A model generated the notes under the pieces. The model did no database searches. It saw nothing but the letters and a program-made list of their open reading frames with translations, and was not told the origin of the DNA. Position numbers and translations under genes: made by a program. DNA of 64,000 nucleotides, taken from NCBI RefSeq assembly GCF_947179165.1, contig NC_077237.1:60929523-60993522 (forward strand), in the 5' to 3' direction. Source of the DNA: Solanum dulcamara (taxonomy: Eukaryota > Streptophyta > Magnoliopsida > Solanales > Solanaceae). Of this stretch, positions 21,064 through 33,960 are shown in pieces (position 1 is the first letter of the stretch; each line of letters begins with the position of its first letter).

Positions 21064-21715
21064 CCTGAGAGATGATCAGACAGACTTGTTGAGTAGCATA
21101 GCTGAGATTTAGCGGGTTGGTTGACTCCTATCCTTTCAGGGGTCGCTAAAGTCTAAAAGGTTTTCCTTTTTTCTATTTATAGTTTTTGGGTAGGTTGGGG
21201 CCCTGTCCCAGCAAGTATTGTATTTATAGAGGCTTGCAGACTAGTCATTTGGATTACGTAGCGATGATGGTAGCCATTTTTCCCTCATAAGTTTGTTAGC
21301 TACATCTTGTTAGCCAATTGGGCCTTGTTGTTCTGTTTGTAGAAGTTAGCAGCTTATTAGCCTAGTTTACATTGTTTATACATATTTTTGTTATTATATA
21401 GAGATCATGGTGGCCTTGACAGCCCACATAGAGTTTATGCTTTTCTAGATATCATGGCGGTCTCGATGGACCAAATAGGACTTATGTACCACATGTTTAT
21501 TGCTTTATATGAAGTATTGGGAGTAGTTTTCTTTCTAGAGCTATCAACAGGGGACTTTCCTGTAGAGGGCTTATTTTTAAGTTGAGATATACTTGTTTAT
21601 CTTCTTAACTGTGTCTGGCTACCATGCGCTATTAGCAAATGGTTAAACAGGGTCGGCTCAGGCCTAAGTTTTGGCATTAGGTGCCAGTTGCGCCCCTCGA
21701 ATTTGGGGTGTGATA

Positions 21716-21916
21716 GGAAAGTCTAAAATACCCCTAATTTAAATCTATCAAAGTAATCTAAGGATGAGACCTACGGTTTGTACATCCTTCTATGACTTGT
21801 GAAACGCCCCTCATAGAAACCCATTCCCCAAAAACTGAAATAACCTTTAACGCCTATTATAACTTGTAAACAAAAACAGTAGCTACAAGAATTGCACTTT
21901 CACCTTATGATTCAAG
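21716..21916 (-). repeat. 3' LTR of W, piece 2
   Basis: This continues W's LTR after LTR C with GTCTAAAATACCCCTAATTT, equal to V's LTR near 3990, and runs to the insertion of el2 at 21917. Confidence 0.85.
21912..21916. repeat. Target-site duplication of el2, left copy (TCAAG)
   Basis: TCAAG lies directly before the TG at 21917 and again after the end at 31911-31915. Confidence 0.9.
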
Positions 21917-24900
21917 TGTCACGACCTAACCTAGTAGGCCGCGACTGGATTTCGACCTATACCGCCTTATAAGTACCTATCAGCTACACTTAAGTTGAAC
22001 CATGTGTGATGTGATACTATACACAACTCCAATGGGTCAAAATTGTTTCCATAAACATGTAGCCTCATTCACCTGTATCATAATAGGACAGGGTACGCGA
22101 GCCGATAAGGCTGCCATACCACGAAAACATTTGCAATAAGTCATATGAGCACAATTGAAACAAACTTACAAATAACCCACATACACATGTCTACAGCCTC
22201 TAAGAGTAATAACTGCATCATATGGTGGGACAGGGCCCCCGTCGTACCCCTGAATATACAAATATATACATATTACATGACCAGTATCAAAATTTAGGCC
22301 CCAGAATAGTGGAGCACTTCCAACATAGCTGAGATGAAATCCTAAGCTGACGGATCTCCAAAATGAACACATATACCTGCGGGCATGAAATGCAGCCCTC
22401 CAAGAAAAGGGGGTCAGTATGATATATGTACTGAGTATGTAAAGCATAACACATCATAATTGAGACCATAATTGAAATAGGGATACAGGGGATAAGTATA
22501 ATAATTTAATGATTTACTGTACCTGTACCTTAGGACACGTAATCATATACATCATCATATGTTGTGCCCAGCCCTCTAGTGAACTCGGTGTTATAATCAT
22601 TTCCTCATATTCACATGTCATTATATCATCATGCATTTTAGTTTATCATATCATCGTATATGGCATCATATCATCGTATATGGCATCGTATCATCGTATA
22701 CAGTATAATCTTATCTTGTATGTCATCGTATTACATCTGGTTCACTACGGGGCTCGGGGTCACAAATGTATCACTATAATCTTATATGCATGCCTACATA
22801 AAGTATCCGTCCCTTTAGTGAGAACTCGGTGAATGGAGTGATGTACATCTATAGCGTACCATTATAATATGCATACTGTATCCGGCCCTCTAAGGAGGGA
22901 CTCAGTGTTCCTTCCTTATTTTGCCAGATATACCATTATATTACCGCCAGCTCGGGACTCGGTGAATAATCATATCATCATAACATATAACATATATCAC
23001 ACCTCATGTACGGAATCGTCTTCTCATGCGTGGAACTGTATATATCCAGCCCGGGATGCGGTGAAAGAAGTAGTAAAAATGTGCACAATAACGTTCTCGG
23101 CCCATCGTGGGACTCGAGGAAGGATGGGTTACAGTATACACGAGTAGAGTAGTGAGAAACCATATACACTTAAGTCATTATTTGAGACTCGATGAAATAG
23201 TCAAGTGAACCATCACCTGAAGACCAGGATAGTAATTATCCGAGGTACCCCTTTAGATATCATTAGGGCTTACATTAGTTGGGGCTTCAGGGATCACAGA
23301 CATGCATCAATATAATGCCACACAATTTATGCAATCGGAAATATAGTCTATATAATCAAAAAAACAATTTATCTAGTCAAAGATTCGACTTATGCAATCA
23401 GACGCATTTATCATTTCGGAGCCTTTTAAAAGAGGAGCTGGTACGTCCACTTACTATTCATTATATAGCAGGCTTGAGAATAATAGTTTGACTACTTTCA
23501 AACTCTTAATGTTCAGAAATGACTACAAGTCACGAGTTACACTCAGAGCTCATAAATGGAATTACCTCTAAACCCATATCATATATCATTTTACTTAAAA
23601 TTAAGTCATTCTAAAGGAAAGAAGACATAGGCTTTACATGTACTACTTTTCATCACATAGAAGACTTAAAGGCAACAACCTAGCTATTGCAGGAGTTCTA
23701 ACATCAAAAGTAAATGAGAGTTTCGACTTATATTCAGAGATTTATGAATGGATTGAATCCCAAATATCACATACATATCAATCATAACTTACATCTAAGA
23801 CATGCCAAAAGAAAAGAAGGATAGCTCTACATACGTATTCCAAAAATATGCCAAAAGAAAGCTTCACATACCTCGTATGGACTTCTCTTAATCACGTCCA
23901 CGTCGTCGTCCGCCAAAACTATTTAACAGGGAATAAAGGTGAGTATCAACAAACTTAAACTTTTCAGCACCTTCGGTTTCACCTTAGTATTCACATAACT
24001 CATTTCCTAGCTCACCTCTTCGACTAGTTCCTTAACTCGTTCAAAGAGTTACCGGAAATTGGGCAGCATCTCCCTATAATATTCCCTATCCGAATTACCA
24101 ATTACATACCTAATTACTACATACAACCAAAAAAACAAACCGCAGCTCATATACAAGTAAAACATGGCAACATTACACAATGTAAACTCCACCCAACTAG
24201 CTGAAAATTGTAATATCAAAATAGGGTTTCTAGTCTTTGTTTCGCAAAACCTTTAATTATACGAAACGAGGGGTTGTGTGGATGCAACAAGAAGAAATCA
24301 CACCCATTTTAAAATAAATTTAGGCCCTGAAACACATCACCACACACCTGAGGCAGCACCCCACACGCACAATACCCCATTTCGACTACAATTTAACTAT
24401 GACGACTTTACTTTCGATTGTTTCTATTGTCGAGCATTTCCACGACCTTTTTTATACTCCCAGCAGTATAAAAGGTATATAATACCCTAAATAACAACCC
24501 CATAAATTCCAAATTTAAAGGAGAAGTCTTGCCTTACCCGAAATTAGCCAAAACACGCTAAAACTCGCCTCAGAACTTCTCTAATCACGTTGAAATTGTG
24601 TGGACTGTTTGCTGTCCGTTTTGGCTGCACCAAGTCATGATTTTATACTTATAATACCTCTATATCATCGTGGTATATGCTAATTAATTTATGGAACGAA
24701 ATTGGGACTTACCTATTTTTTTTCTCCTAGCTGCCACACTTTTCTCTCCAAGTTTAGGGTTTGTTTTCTTTGTTTTGTTGTAGGTTTTTGTTGCAGGAAC
24801 TGAAGTACATGTTACATATACATACATATATGTGGTCCAAATAGGTTACACATGTCATCCCCTAAGAGGGACACGTGTCCATCCCCTATTGGGCCACCGT

Positions 24901-25379
24901 ATCCATGCAATGAAGGAGGGGCTGCCACATGGTAGAGGGGCCCACCTACCCTAAGCAGGTGGGTCACCTACTTAACCCCAAGCAGGTGGGTCACCTTCTT
25001 GCTTGAGGTGTAGCCACATGTCACTCCTCCATTGGCTGCCACATGTCGTCCTTTCTTCTTCCTTATGGGTTCGTAATCTCGTCTTATTTTAGGAGCCTAT
25101 GTACTCCATGCTATGTAAGCTTAGTATGTCCTCAAGTAGATCAAGTATGTAGGACCTCTAAGTTGGTAGCTTACGTAGGTAAATCGAGTCCTACGACTCA
25201 TTATTTGGCCTCTAATTCCTTCCGGATTCTTATGACTCTATTTCCAACCTTTTTTACTATAGGGTAACACATTCTCCCTTCCTTAGAGTCATTTGATAGT
25301 GTCATAGATTATCCGGCTCACATGATAATGTCTAAGAAACTTAAGAGACTTTCCGAGCTCTAAAGTGTGGGGTGTAACA
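21917..25379 (-). repeat. 3' LTR of el2
   Basis: In sense it starts TGTTACACCCCACAC at 25379 and ends at TGACA (21917). It contains the palindrome array at ~24952-25011, a TATA-like ATACATACATATATG at ~24822, the CTTACC/TTACGGAACG block near 24690-24712, hairpin repeats between 22560 and 23120, and the three-stem block at 22378-22434. All short reading frames here have partners at the same place in the other LTR and no protein similarity. Confidence 0.92.
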
Positions 25380-25390
25380 TCCTTTTCCCC
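25380..25390 (-). promoter_or_regulatory. Polypurine tract of el2
   Basis: GGGGAAAAGGA in sense directly precedes the 3' LTR. It primes plus-strand DNA synthesis in LTR elements. The phrase ATTCGGGGACGAATGTTC just upstream (25397-25414) is shared with X and Y. Confidence 0.85.
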
Positions 25391-26100
25391 ATTAGAACAT
25401 TCGTCCCCGAATGTTGAATAACACTTCCTTTAAGACATTATACAAACTGTAGGGAGATTCCTTTCTATTGTGATAACATATATTTTCATCCAAGTAATTG
25501 ATATTCGAGTTCCAAGAGTGGGGGTTACCTGTAGACATCAGGAATAGGTATGGATACCCATGTTTCTTATCTTCTTTAGCTTCCTAGGTTTTTTCTTCAC
25601 GATTCTTATTCCACCACAGTACCTTGATGGAAGCTACATCCTTAGTTTTCAACCCTTTTAGCTTCCTTGTTACATGGACCTTCTCCAAGGGAAATATTCT
25701 GGTAGCATCGTTTATATACTTGTGGAGCATTGATCTGTGAAAACTGAATGTATTATTTCAAATCGGATGGTAGGTCCCACTCATAGGCAGCTTTATCTAT
25801 CATAACCCATTTAAACTTATACTTCCGTAGAGTGCGAGGTCAGCTTGCACTATAACCTACCTTAATTTCCTTCCATTTCCAAGTCGGGATTCCCATCCCC
25901 CGCAACAGGCTATCAAGCCTCTGATGCTCCACTTCATTTAAGTTATTATACAACTACTCTTAATCCAACTTGTAACACTTTAGGTATACTATCCAACTCC
26001 TCTTTTTTCCAATTTTATTACCATACATTATGTAGTAGTTCTTACACATACGTGTGAAGGTACTTAAAGCAATTTAGAACATGCCTTAGCATAGCTATAC
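25391..26100 (-). pseudogene. Integrase C-terminal / chromodomain-like tail in el2
   Basis: On the minus strand, in shifted frames, I read KAAYEWDLPSDL near 25790, a segment like KTKDVASIKVLWWNKN near 25620, and WEAKEDKKHGYPYLF near 25570. These match the end of gypsy pol, where the usual text is VAYELDLP, then VLWRN and WEAE.....YPHLF. This is all of pol that remains in el2. The family link to B elements is clear; activity is excluded. Confidence 0.75.
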
Positions 26101-28443
26101 TAACGGTTCACCTTCTTCAGTCGAGTTCAGGGCTCCGCCATGGCTTTTGTCTGTAATACCAATTATAGCGTAATAGTTCTGCCTCGAACCATCTTATACT
26201 TTCTTGAATAGATTCTATGTATGGCAATCACATTGCTATTACTGATTTCTATTTATTGAGTAATAGCTTGATCTTACTCTTAGTATGCCAATGCTCGTAG
26301 GCTGCATAATTATTCTTGTGTCATTTGCATGAAGTGCATTCTAATTTAGTCATAGTCTTTTCTACTCTTGGCTTACTTTGTTCTATATGTGTCATTGTAC
26401 TAACACACACTTACAATCTCTTTTTGTTATACTGGTTTCGTTCCCTTTTTTACTTCCTAGGGGGTCACCCATCCCAGTGTTACTCTCACCCAAGCACGCT
26501 TAACTTTAGAGGTTTGATGGAATCCGATGCATTAGTGCGGGTATGATCGCGTCTATCCCTTATGGGGTCTCGTTTGAAGTTTGAGTGCTCCCATTTATAT
26601 ACGATAGTGTCAGTTGATTTTCTCTTACGCTTGTACTTCTCTTGTCCACTTCCCCCCTTTTAGGGTGTACCCATGTCCTCCCCCATTTATTTTCAGCTAT
26701 TCACACATGAATGATTCTACTCTAACATATTTAACGTTCTGCACCATATCTACATGTTCTGTTAAATCTTTTATATGTTAGGTTGCCTTTATAGGAAACC
26801 CTAGCACAACCATAGGGTGCTTTCGTATTCGGAATATATCGTATAAAATCTCATCTAATGATTGGTATTTGAGTAATATCCATAATGTAGTAGTGCATTC
26901 AAAGCCACATTCCATTTATCCCAATCAGTAATTAGCGCGGGCTCATAATTGGTGCAAATTCCCTACTCAAGAGTACTTATACTTTAATGACTCATGTTTC
27001 AAGCTTCGTCATTATACTATACTTTCAATTCGTAACTGTATATTTCCCTTTTTCTTCGGTACTCATACTTAATTAATCACATCTATCTTGAACTCCTATA
27101 TTAGAACTTCTCTATTATTCCTCCATCTCATATCCATTTTTGGTTGGGTGCAACGAATTCCATATTACTCTTTATTTCCTTACACTAGCTATCCTTTTCG
27201 TCATCACCCAACCTTTATTCGAAACTTTCCTAACAGAACTTGATAAATTTTCCTTATTTGTTCCATAGCTTGCTCTTCCGTTTCACACCTATCTTTACAT
27301 TCCATTCGCATGGACCACATCACACCTTTTAGTTATTTCCTTACTAAGCTTTACTTATTCTCATAATGGTTTTTGTTATATTCACCTGGTACCCTGTTCG
27401 CATTTAGTCCCATAGTATAACACTTCTTGACTTTCTTCACGATTCTTACTATAGGCTACTTACCCTTCTTAGTTAGTATTATCCTTAATGTTTCACAGGC
27501 TGTCTTATTACCACTTCATATCTGTCACAATTTTTTATCCCTCATTTTCTTGTCTTAATCATACTATTACTTCCTTTAACTATAACTTGTCATAGTTTAT
27601 CCCTATATATCAATTCATGCGATGTCTTACTATATCATTTTATCCCGATCTATCAGTCCTCTCTGAGTCATCTTCTTTGGCTTATAGGTCCTTTGTAACT
27701 TCGTTCTACTATACCAGTATCGACCTCCTAGTTTCTATTGCCATTAACTCAGCAATTAACTTATTTCTCGAGGTCAGCCATACTCGTTTAGTCAAATCTC
27801 ATCATTATTGCGAGCACAACCTTTCAAGACATACTATAGCCCTGTATCTTATTCTCTTCTTATTTCTAGGAAAATTTGGATAGAGTTTCCTCTATATTTC
27901 TTACTATCTCAACAGTTGCACGCAGAAAATACAAACAATGCCTCACAGGGCACACATATATATTCACATCATATCATATCACAACCACCTAGAGCACACA
28001 TATAGATTTATATCATCTTATATTGCAGCCACCCAGGGTGCCTATAATTAACAGTATAGAAAGGGACTTACCTCGTATGTCCACTCGAACTGAACTTGTT
28101 ACACTTTCCGATATACTTTTCCTTTCAGTTTTTCAACTCTATATATCAATCGTATTGAAACACCTTACCTGCCATTTGTCTTTCGTGTCTTTGCTTACCT
28201 GCGTGCTTTGTAACTTGCAGTATTATCAATTACTTTTTTCTATTGATGTTGTTCTTCTACTGAAATCACAAGTTAGTATGAGGAATTTCATTCCCTATGA
28301 CTCGGATCTATCACACGATCTTAGATATGAAAGAAAGGTAACATCCTAAATGTCCTGTAGCCTACTGTCTATATATGTGGTGCACAACACATTGATAAGC
28401 AAGACTCTACTAGACACGGTCTGTAGATATTCCAAGGACGACC
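26101..28443 (-). other. Non-coding internal region of el2
   Basis: Apart from the 5S-like insert no gene is seen. The part from ~27290 to 28443 aligns with the leader of el1 (9824-10860), including TAAGAAGTATTATACTATGG-like text at 27410 and the leader repeats at 27939-28043. Reading frames up to 108 codons at 27617-28349 have no protein match I know and sit in this homologous leader on the antisense strand. Confidence 0.65.
26452..26554 (-). pseudogene. 5S rRNA-derived sequence inside el2
   Basis: The minus strand aligns gap-free with plant 5S rRNA for ~103 bases: GCGATCATACC, GCACTAATGCA, the exact A-box text AGTTAAGCGTGCTTGGG and GGATGGGTGACC. I count about sixteen differences. As in el1, the last ~15 bases are missing, the sequence leaving 5S at GGAAGT. 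The short upstream flank (ACCCCATAAGGGA against ACCCCACGGGGCA in el1) looks related, so the two probably share one origin. It is a pseudogene in the element's own orientation. Confidence 0.88.
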
Positions 28444-28456
28444 TACTCTAATACCA
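28444..28456 (-). promoter_or_regulatory. Primer-binding site of el2
   Basis: In sense TGGTATTAGAGTA, four bases from the LTR end at 28461. Two C-to-T changes from the tRNA-Met complement. Confidence 0.88.
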
Positions 28457-28460
28457 CTTT

Positions 28461-31400
28461 TATCACGACCCAACCCCATAGGCCGCGACTGGGGTCCGAC
28501 CTGGACCGCCATATACGTACCTATCAGCTACACTTAAGTTTAATCGTGTGTGATGTGATACTATACACAACTCTAATGGGTCAAATTTTTTTCCATAAAC
28601 CTGTAGCCTCATTCACTTGTATCATAATAGAAAAAAGGGCACGCGAGCCGACGAGGCTGCCATACCATGAAAATATGTGCAATAAGTCGTATGAGCATAA
28701 TTGAAACGAACTTACAAATAATATACATACACATGTCTACAGACCTCTAAGAGTAATAACTGCATCATATGGTGGGATAGGGCCCTCACCATACCCCTGA
28801 ATATACAAATATATACATATTACATGACCAGTATCAAAAATTAGGCCCCAAAATAGTGGAGCACTTCCAACACAGCTGAGAGGAAATCCTAAGCTGACGG
28901 ATCTCCAAAATAAACACATGTAGTTGCGGGCATGAAATGCAGCCCCCCAAGAAAAGGGGCGTCAGTACGATATATGTACTGAGTATGTAAAGCATAACAC
29001 ATCATAACTGAGACCATAATTGAAATAGGGATGCAGAGGACAAGTATAATAATTTAACGATTTACTATACCTATACCTTAGGACACGTAATCATATTCAT
29101 CAACATATGTTGTGCCCATCCCTCTAGTGAACTTGGTGTTATCATCATTTACTCATATTCACATGTCATCGTATCATCATGCATTTTATTTCATCATATC
29201 ATCGTATACAATATCATATCATCGTATACAATATAATCTTATCATGTATGTCATCATATTATATCCAGTTCACTACGGGGCTCAGGGTCACAAATGTATC
29301 ACTCTAATCTTATATGCATACCTACATAAAGTATTCGGCCCTTTAGTGAGGGACTCGGTGAATGGAGTGGTGTACGTCTATAGCATACCATCATAATATA
29401 TATACTGTATCTGGCCCTCTAAGGAGGGACTCGGTGTTCCTTCCTTATTTCGCCACATATACCATTATATTACAGCCGGCCCGGGACTCGGTGAATAATC
29501 GTATCATCATAACATATAACATACATCACACCTCACGTAAGAAATCGTCCCCTCGTGCGTGGAACTGTACACATACGGCCTGGGACGCGGTGAAAGAAGT
29601 AGTAAAATTGTGCACGATAACGTTCTTGGCCCATCATGGGACTTGAGGAAGGATGGGTTACAGTATGCATGAGTAGAGTAGTGAGAAACCATATGCAACT
29701 AAGTCATTATTTGAGACTCGTTGAAACAATCAAGTGAACCGTCACCTAAAGACTAGGGTAGTAATTATCCGAGGTACCCCTTTAGATATCATTAGGGCTT
29801 ACATCAGTTGGGGCTTTAGGGATCACAAACATGCATCAAGATAATGCCACACAATTTATGCAATCAGAAATATAGTCTATACAGTCAAAAAAACAATTTA
29901 TCAAGTCAAAGACTCGACTTATGCAATCAGACGCATTTATCATTTCGGAGCCTTTTAAAGGAGGAGCTGGTACCTCCACTTACTATTCATTATATAGTAG
30001 GCTCGAGAATAGTAGTTTGACTACTTTCAGACTCTTAATGTTCAGAAGTGACTACAAGTCACGAGTTACACTCAGAGCTCATAAATGAAATTACCTCTAA
30101 ACCCATATCATATATCATTTTACTTAAAATTAAGTCATTCTAAAGGAAAGAAGATACAGGCTTTACATGTACTACTTTTCATCACATAGAAGACTTAAAG
30201 GCAACAACCCAGCTATTGCAGGAGTTCTAACATCAAAAGTAAACGAGAGTTTCGACTTATATTCAGGGCTTTATGAATGGATTGAAACCCAAATATCACA
30301 TACATATCAATCATAACTTACATCTAAGACATGCCAAAAGAAAAGAAGGATAGCTCTACATACTTATTCCAAAAACACGCCAAAATATAGCTTCATATAC
30401 CTCATATGGACTTCTCTTAATCACATCCACATTGTCTTCCTCTAAACCTATTTAACAGGGAATCAAGGCGAGTATCAACAAACTTAAACTTTTCAGTGCC
30501 TTCGGTTGCACCTTAGTATTCACATAACTCATTTCCTTGCTCGCCTCTTCGACTAGTTCCTTAACTCGTTTAAAGAGTTACCGGAAATTGGGCAGCATCT
30601 CCCCTATAATATGCCCAATCCAAATTAACAATTACATACCTAATTACTACATCCAACCAACAACAGCAACCCTCAGATCATATACAAGTAAAACATGGCA
30701 ACATTACACAATGTAAACTCCACCCAACTTGCGGAAAATTGTAATACCAAAATAGGGTTTCTAGTCTTTGTTTCGTAAAACCTTTAATTATATGAAATGA
30801 GGGATCATGTGTCTGAAACAAGAAGCACCCACACACCTTTTAAAATACATTTAGGCCCTGCAACACATCACCACACACCTGAGGCAGCACCCCACATGCA
30901 CAACACCTCATTTCGACTACAATTTAACTACGACGAGTTCACTTTCGATTGTTTCTATTGTCGAGCATTTCCACAGACTTTTTTATACTAACAGCAGTAT
31001 AAAAGGTATATAATACCCTAAATAAAAACCCCATAAAGTCCAAAATTAAAGGAGAAGTCTTTCCTTACCCGAAATTAGCCAAAACTCGCCAAAACTCGCC
31101 TCGGAACTTCTCTAATCGTGCTGACACTGTGTGGACTGTTTGTTGTCCATTTTGGCTACACCAAGTCATGATTTTATAATTATAATACCTCCATATCATC
31201 GTGGTATGTGCTAATTAATTTATGGAACGAAATTGGGACTTACCTATTATTTTCCTCCTAGCCGCCACACTTTTCTCTCCAAGTTTAGGGTTTGTTTTCT
31301 TTGTTTTGCTGCAGGCATTTGTTGCAGGAACTGAAGTACATGTTACATATACATACATATATGTGGTCCCAATAGGTGACATGTGTCATCCCCTAAGGGG

Positions 31401-31910
31401 AGTACGTGTCTAGCCCCTATTGGGCCACCGTATCCATGCATTGAAGGAGGAGCTGCCACGTGGTAGAGGGGCCCACCTACCCCAAGAAGGTGGGTAACCT
31501 ACTTGAACCCAAGCAGGTGGGTCACCTACTTGCTTGAGGTGCTGCCATGTGTCACTCCTCCATTGGCTGCCACGTGATGTCATTTTCCCTTCCTCGTGGG
31601 TTCGTAATCTTGTTTTATTTTAGGAGCCTATGTACTCCATGCTACAAAAGCTTAAAATGTCCTCAAGTAGTTCAAGTATGTAGGACCTCTAAGTTTGTAG
31701 CTTACGTAGGTAAATCGAGTTCTACGACTCATTATTTGGCCTCCAATTCCTTCCCGATTCTTATGACTCTATTTCCAACCTTCTCTACTATGGGGTAACA
31801 CATTCTCCCTTCCTTAGAGTCATTTGATAGTGTCGTAGCTTATCCGGCTCACATGATAATGTCTAAGGAACTTAAGAGACATTCCAAGCTTAAGAGTGTG
31901 GGGTGTAATA
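28461..31910 (-). repeat. 5' LTR of el2
   Basis: 3,450 bp, colinear with 21917-25379 throughout. It ends in TGATA rather than TGACA. The palindrome array is at ~31486-31546, the three-stem block at ~28924-28975, and hairpin repeats at 29100-29660. Confidence 0.92.
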
Positions 31911-31915
31911 TCAAG
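31911..31915. repeat. Target-site duplication of el2, right copy (TCAAG)
   Basis: Exact match to 21912-21916. Confidence 0.9.
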
Positions 31916-32278
31916 TCTACGAGTCTTAGGACCCAATCATCCTACAAACTTCCAAAATCCCAAAAATCATATCTCTAAACCTCTGGCTTCAGATGGTCCC
32001 TCCTGATTATAGAACTTCTTACCATTCATAGGACCCTCATGTCAAGTAGTCCAATATTTAGCCAATTTTGAAATTTCTCAAATCCCTCATACTATTATGG
32101 TATGTAGGTTCAACTCATAGATTAAACTCTCACTTGGTCAGTTCTCTTTTCCTTAAGACCCTTTCTACGGCCCTCAGAATTTCTTACAACCCGCAGTTCG
32201 CCTCGTGGGAACTGGCGCTAGCAACTTTTTGTGAAATTTTTCTTTTCGATTCAATATCCCAACTTCTCAGGTCTTATG
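31916..32278 (-). repeat. 3' LTR of W, piece 3 (LTR start)
   Basis: W's LTR resumes after el2 and ends at GGTCTTATG, in sense CATAAGACC, a decayed TGTAAGACC. It is followed by ATATCTTTACCTTGGG, the same junction text as at V (4416). Confidence 0.85.
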
Positions 32279-33960
32279 ATATCTTTACCTTGGGAATATT
32301 CATCCTTGAATGGGACTCAAGCTAGCATAAATAAAGTAGGAAAAGAGATCTAACAAACCAAAATGAATGCAACAACAGATTAAAATACATAAAAATAAGG
32401 ATTAATCAACATCAAGCTAAAACATAACTTTAGAACTCATTGAATGAACATGCAAGCATACGAAAACATGAGAGTGACTAAAACGCATGAATTTAGAAGA
32501 GTTACCATGAGGAAACTAACTACCTCAACCTCAAATAAAGGGAAAGAGATTAGGATAACTAGACGTTATATCAGATTTGACCTCTCATGTAGCACCCTCA
32601 ACTAGTTGGTTCCTCCAAACAACCTTCACAGATGTAACCTATTTATTCCTCAACTGTCGGACTTAATGATTGAAGATATCAACCAGAACCTCTTCATAAG
32701 ATAGACCCTCTTTCACACCAATGTTGTCCAATAGCACAATAGTAGTAGGATCAGGATCACCAACACACTTCTTCAACAAAGAGATATAAAACAGTGGATG
32801 TACTGACACCAACATCGAAGGAAAATCCAACATATAAGCTGCCTTACCAAAATGCCTCAAAATTTGATATGGGACGACATAATGGAGACTAAGATTTCCT
32901 TTCTTATGAAAATGCATCACACTGTTCATAGGTGAGATTTTTAGGCAAACCTAATTATCAACATCAAATTCAATCTCTTTTCTTCTCAAATTCGAATAGG
33001 ACTTTTATTTACTTTAAGCATTTTTGAACTGCCCCCTAATAATATGAACTTTCTCCATGGATTCACAAATGAAATCAGGACCAATCAAAGCGAGCTCACA
33101 ATCGTCAAACTATCCAATTAAAGATTTATACCTCTTACCAACAAGCCTCAAATGGAGACGTTTGGATATCGAATGATAATTATTGTTATAGGAAAACTCA
33201 ATCAATAGAAAATGGTCATCCCAATTACCCTTAAGGTGGAACACATAATCGGTCAACATATCCTCCATATTTGGAATAGTCTGTTAGGCTACCATCATTC
33301 TTAGGGTGAAAAGTGTTACTAAGCTTAACAAGAGTACCAAGATCCTTTGAAACAATCTCAGAATCTGAGATTTAAATTGAGTAACTCAATCTGAAATGAT
33401 AGAAAATAGAACCCCTTGAAGACTAACCAACTCTTAAATGTAAAGACTAGCATGATCCTCAATAGAATAAGAAGTCTTAGTGGGACAAAAAGAATCATGT
33501 TGCCCACGAGTAGAAGGAAAACCTATAATGAAGTCCTTATTAAAGTCTTTCGACTTCCAAGTAGGTATCTCTCTCAACCTTCACTTTTTGACAATTAGGA
33601 CACAGAGCCACAAATTTCGCAGTGTCTTTGTTCATGCAATTCCACCAATATAACTCCCTCAAATAACAATACATCTTTGTGGATCCCAGTTGGATATAAT
33701 ACCTCGAACTATAATCTTCAGACAATATCATTTCTCTTAAACCATCAATATTTGGAACACATAACCGACCTTGATATCCGGTACACCATCTCCCCCTAGA
33801 GAGAAAGCCTCAATTGCTTTTTTGGCAACCACTTTATTTACCTCAACCAAAACCAGATCATTGTATTGCTTTGCCTTAACATCCGACACAGGAGATAACT
33901 CCTAGGCATTTTGAACAACCACACCAACATCCTCGGAATTGACCAGGCAAAAACTCAAAT
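32279..33960 (-). pseudogene. Integrase of W
   Basis: Three parts of integrase are seen on the minus strand. The zinc-binding segment at 33540-33731 reads GSTKMYCYLRELYWWN and CPNCQKVKV; the two histidines expected before it are Tyr and Gln (YSSRYYIQLG), so zinc binding is lost, while the CxxC pair is kept. The core start near 33535-33480 reads NKDFIIGFPSTRGQHDS with the first catalytic aspartate. The C-terminal part at 32663-32929 reads KKGNLSLHYVVPYQILR, KAAYMLDFPSML and VHPLFYISLLKKCVGDP. Stops and frameshifts separate them. Confidence 0.92.

Larger units (their letters stand above)
18795..21715 (+). mobile_element. Solo LTR C (plus strand)
   Basis: The unit is 2,921 bp with TGTAATGCCCCACAAG at the start and GGGGTGTGATA at the end. 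No PBS, polypurine tract or coding sequence lies between, so this is most likely a solo LTR left by LTR-LTR recombination. It shares landmarks with A LTRs: a GTAAGG block near 19341, a tandem repeat (20441-20760), the three-stem block (21012-21063), and the phrase GGGGCCCTGTCCC at ~21198. The rest has diverged. Reading frames inside are not supported as genes. Confidence 0.8.
21917..31910 (-). mobile_element. A-family LTR retrotransposon el2, structurally complete, non-autonomous
   Basis: 9,994 bp with exact TCAAG target duplications, two full-length LTRs (21917-25379 and 28461-31910), a PBS at 28444-28456 and a polypurine tract at 25380-25390. The 3.1 kb internal region has the tail of integrase but no gag, protease or RT that I can find. 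It also carries a 5S rRNA-derived sequence. The two LTRs differ by roughly one base in ten in a 230-base sample (22880-23110 against 29412-29650), mostly transitions, so the insertion is old. Confidence 0.92.

Noticed and set aside
22166..23169. Cluster of short reading frames on both strands (for example 22509-22832, 22869-23147)
   Set aside because: They lie in the 3' LTR of el2, recur at matching places in other LTR copies with different breaks, and read no known protein.
27617..28349. Three plus-strand reading frames of 65-108 codons
   Set aside because: They are antisense to el2's leader and correspond to minus-strand frames in el1's leader at 10003-10459; hydrophobic composition reflects T-rich sequence, not a kept membrane protein.
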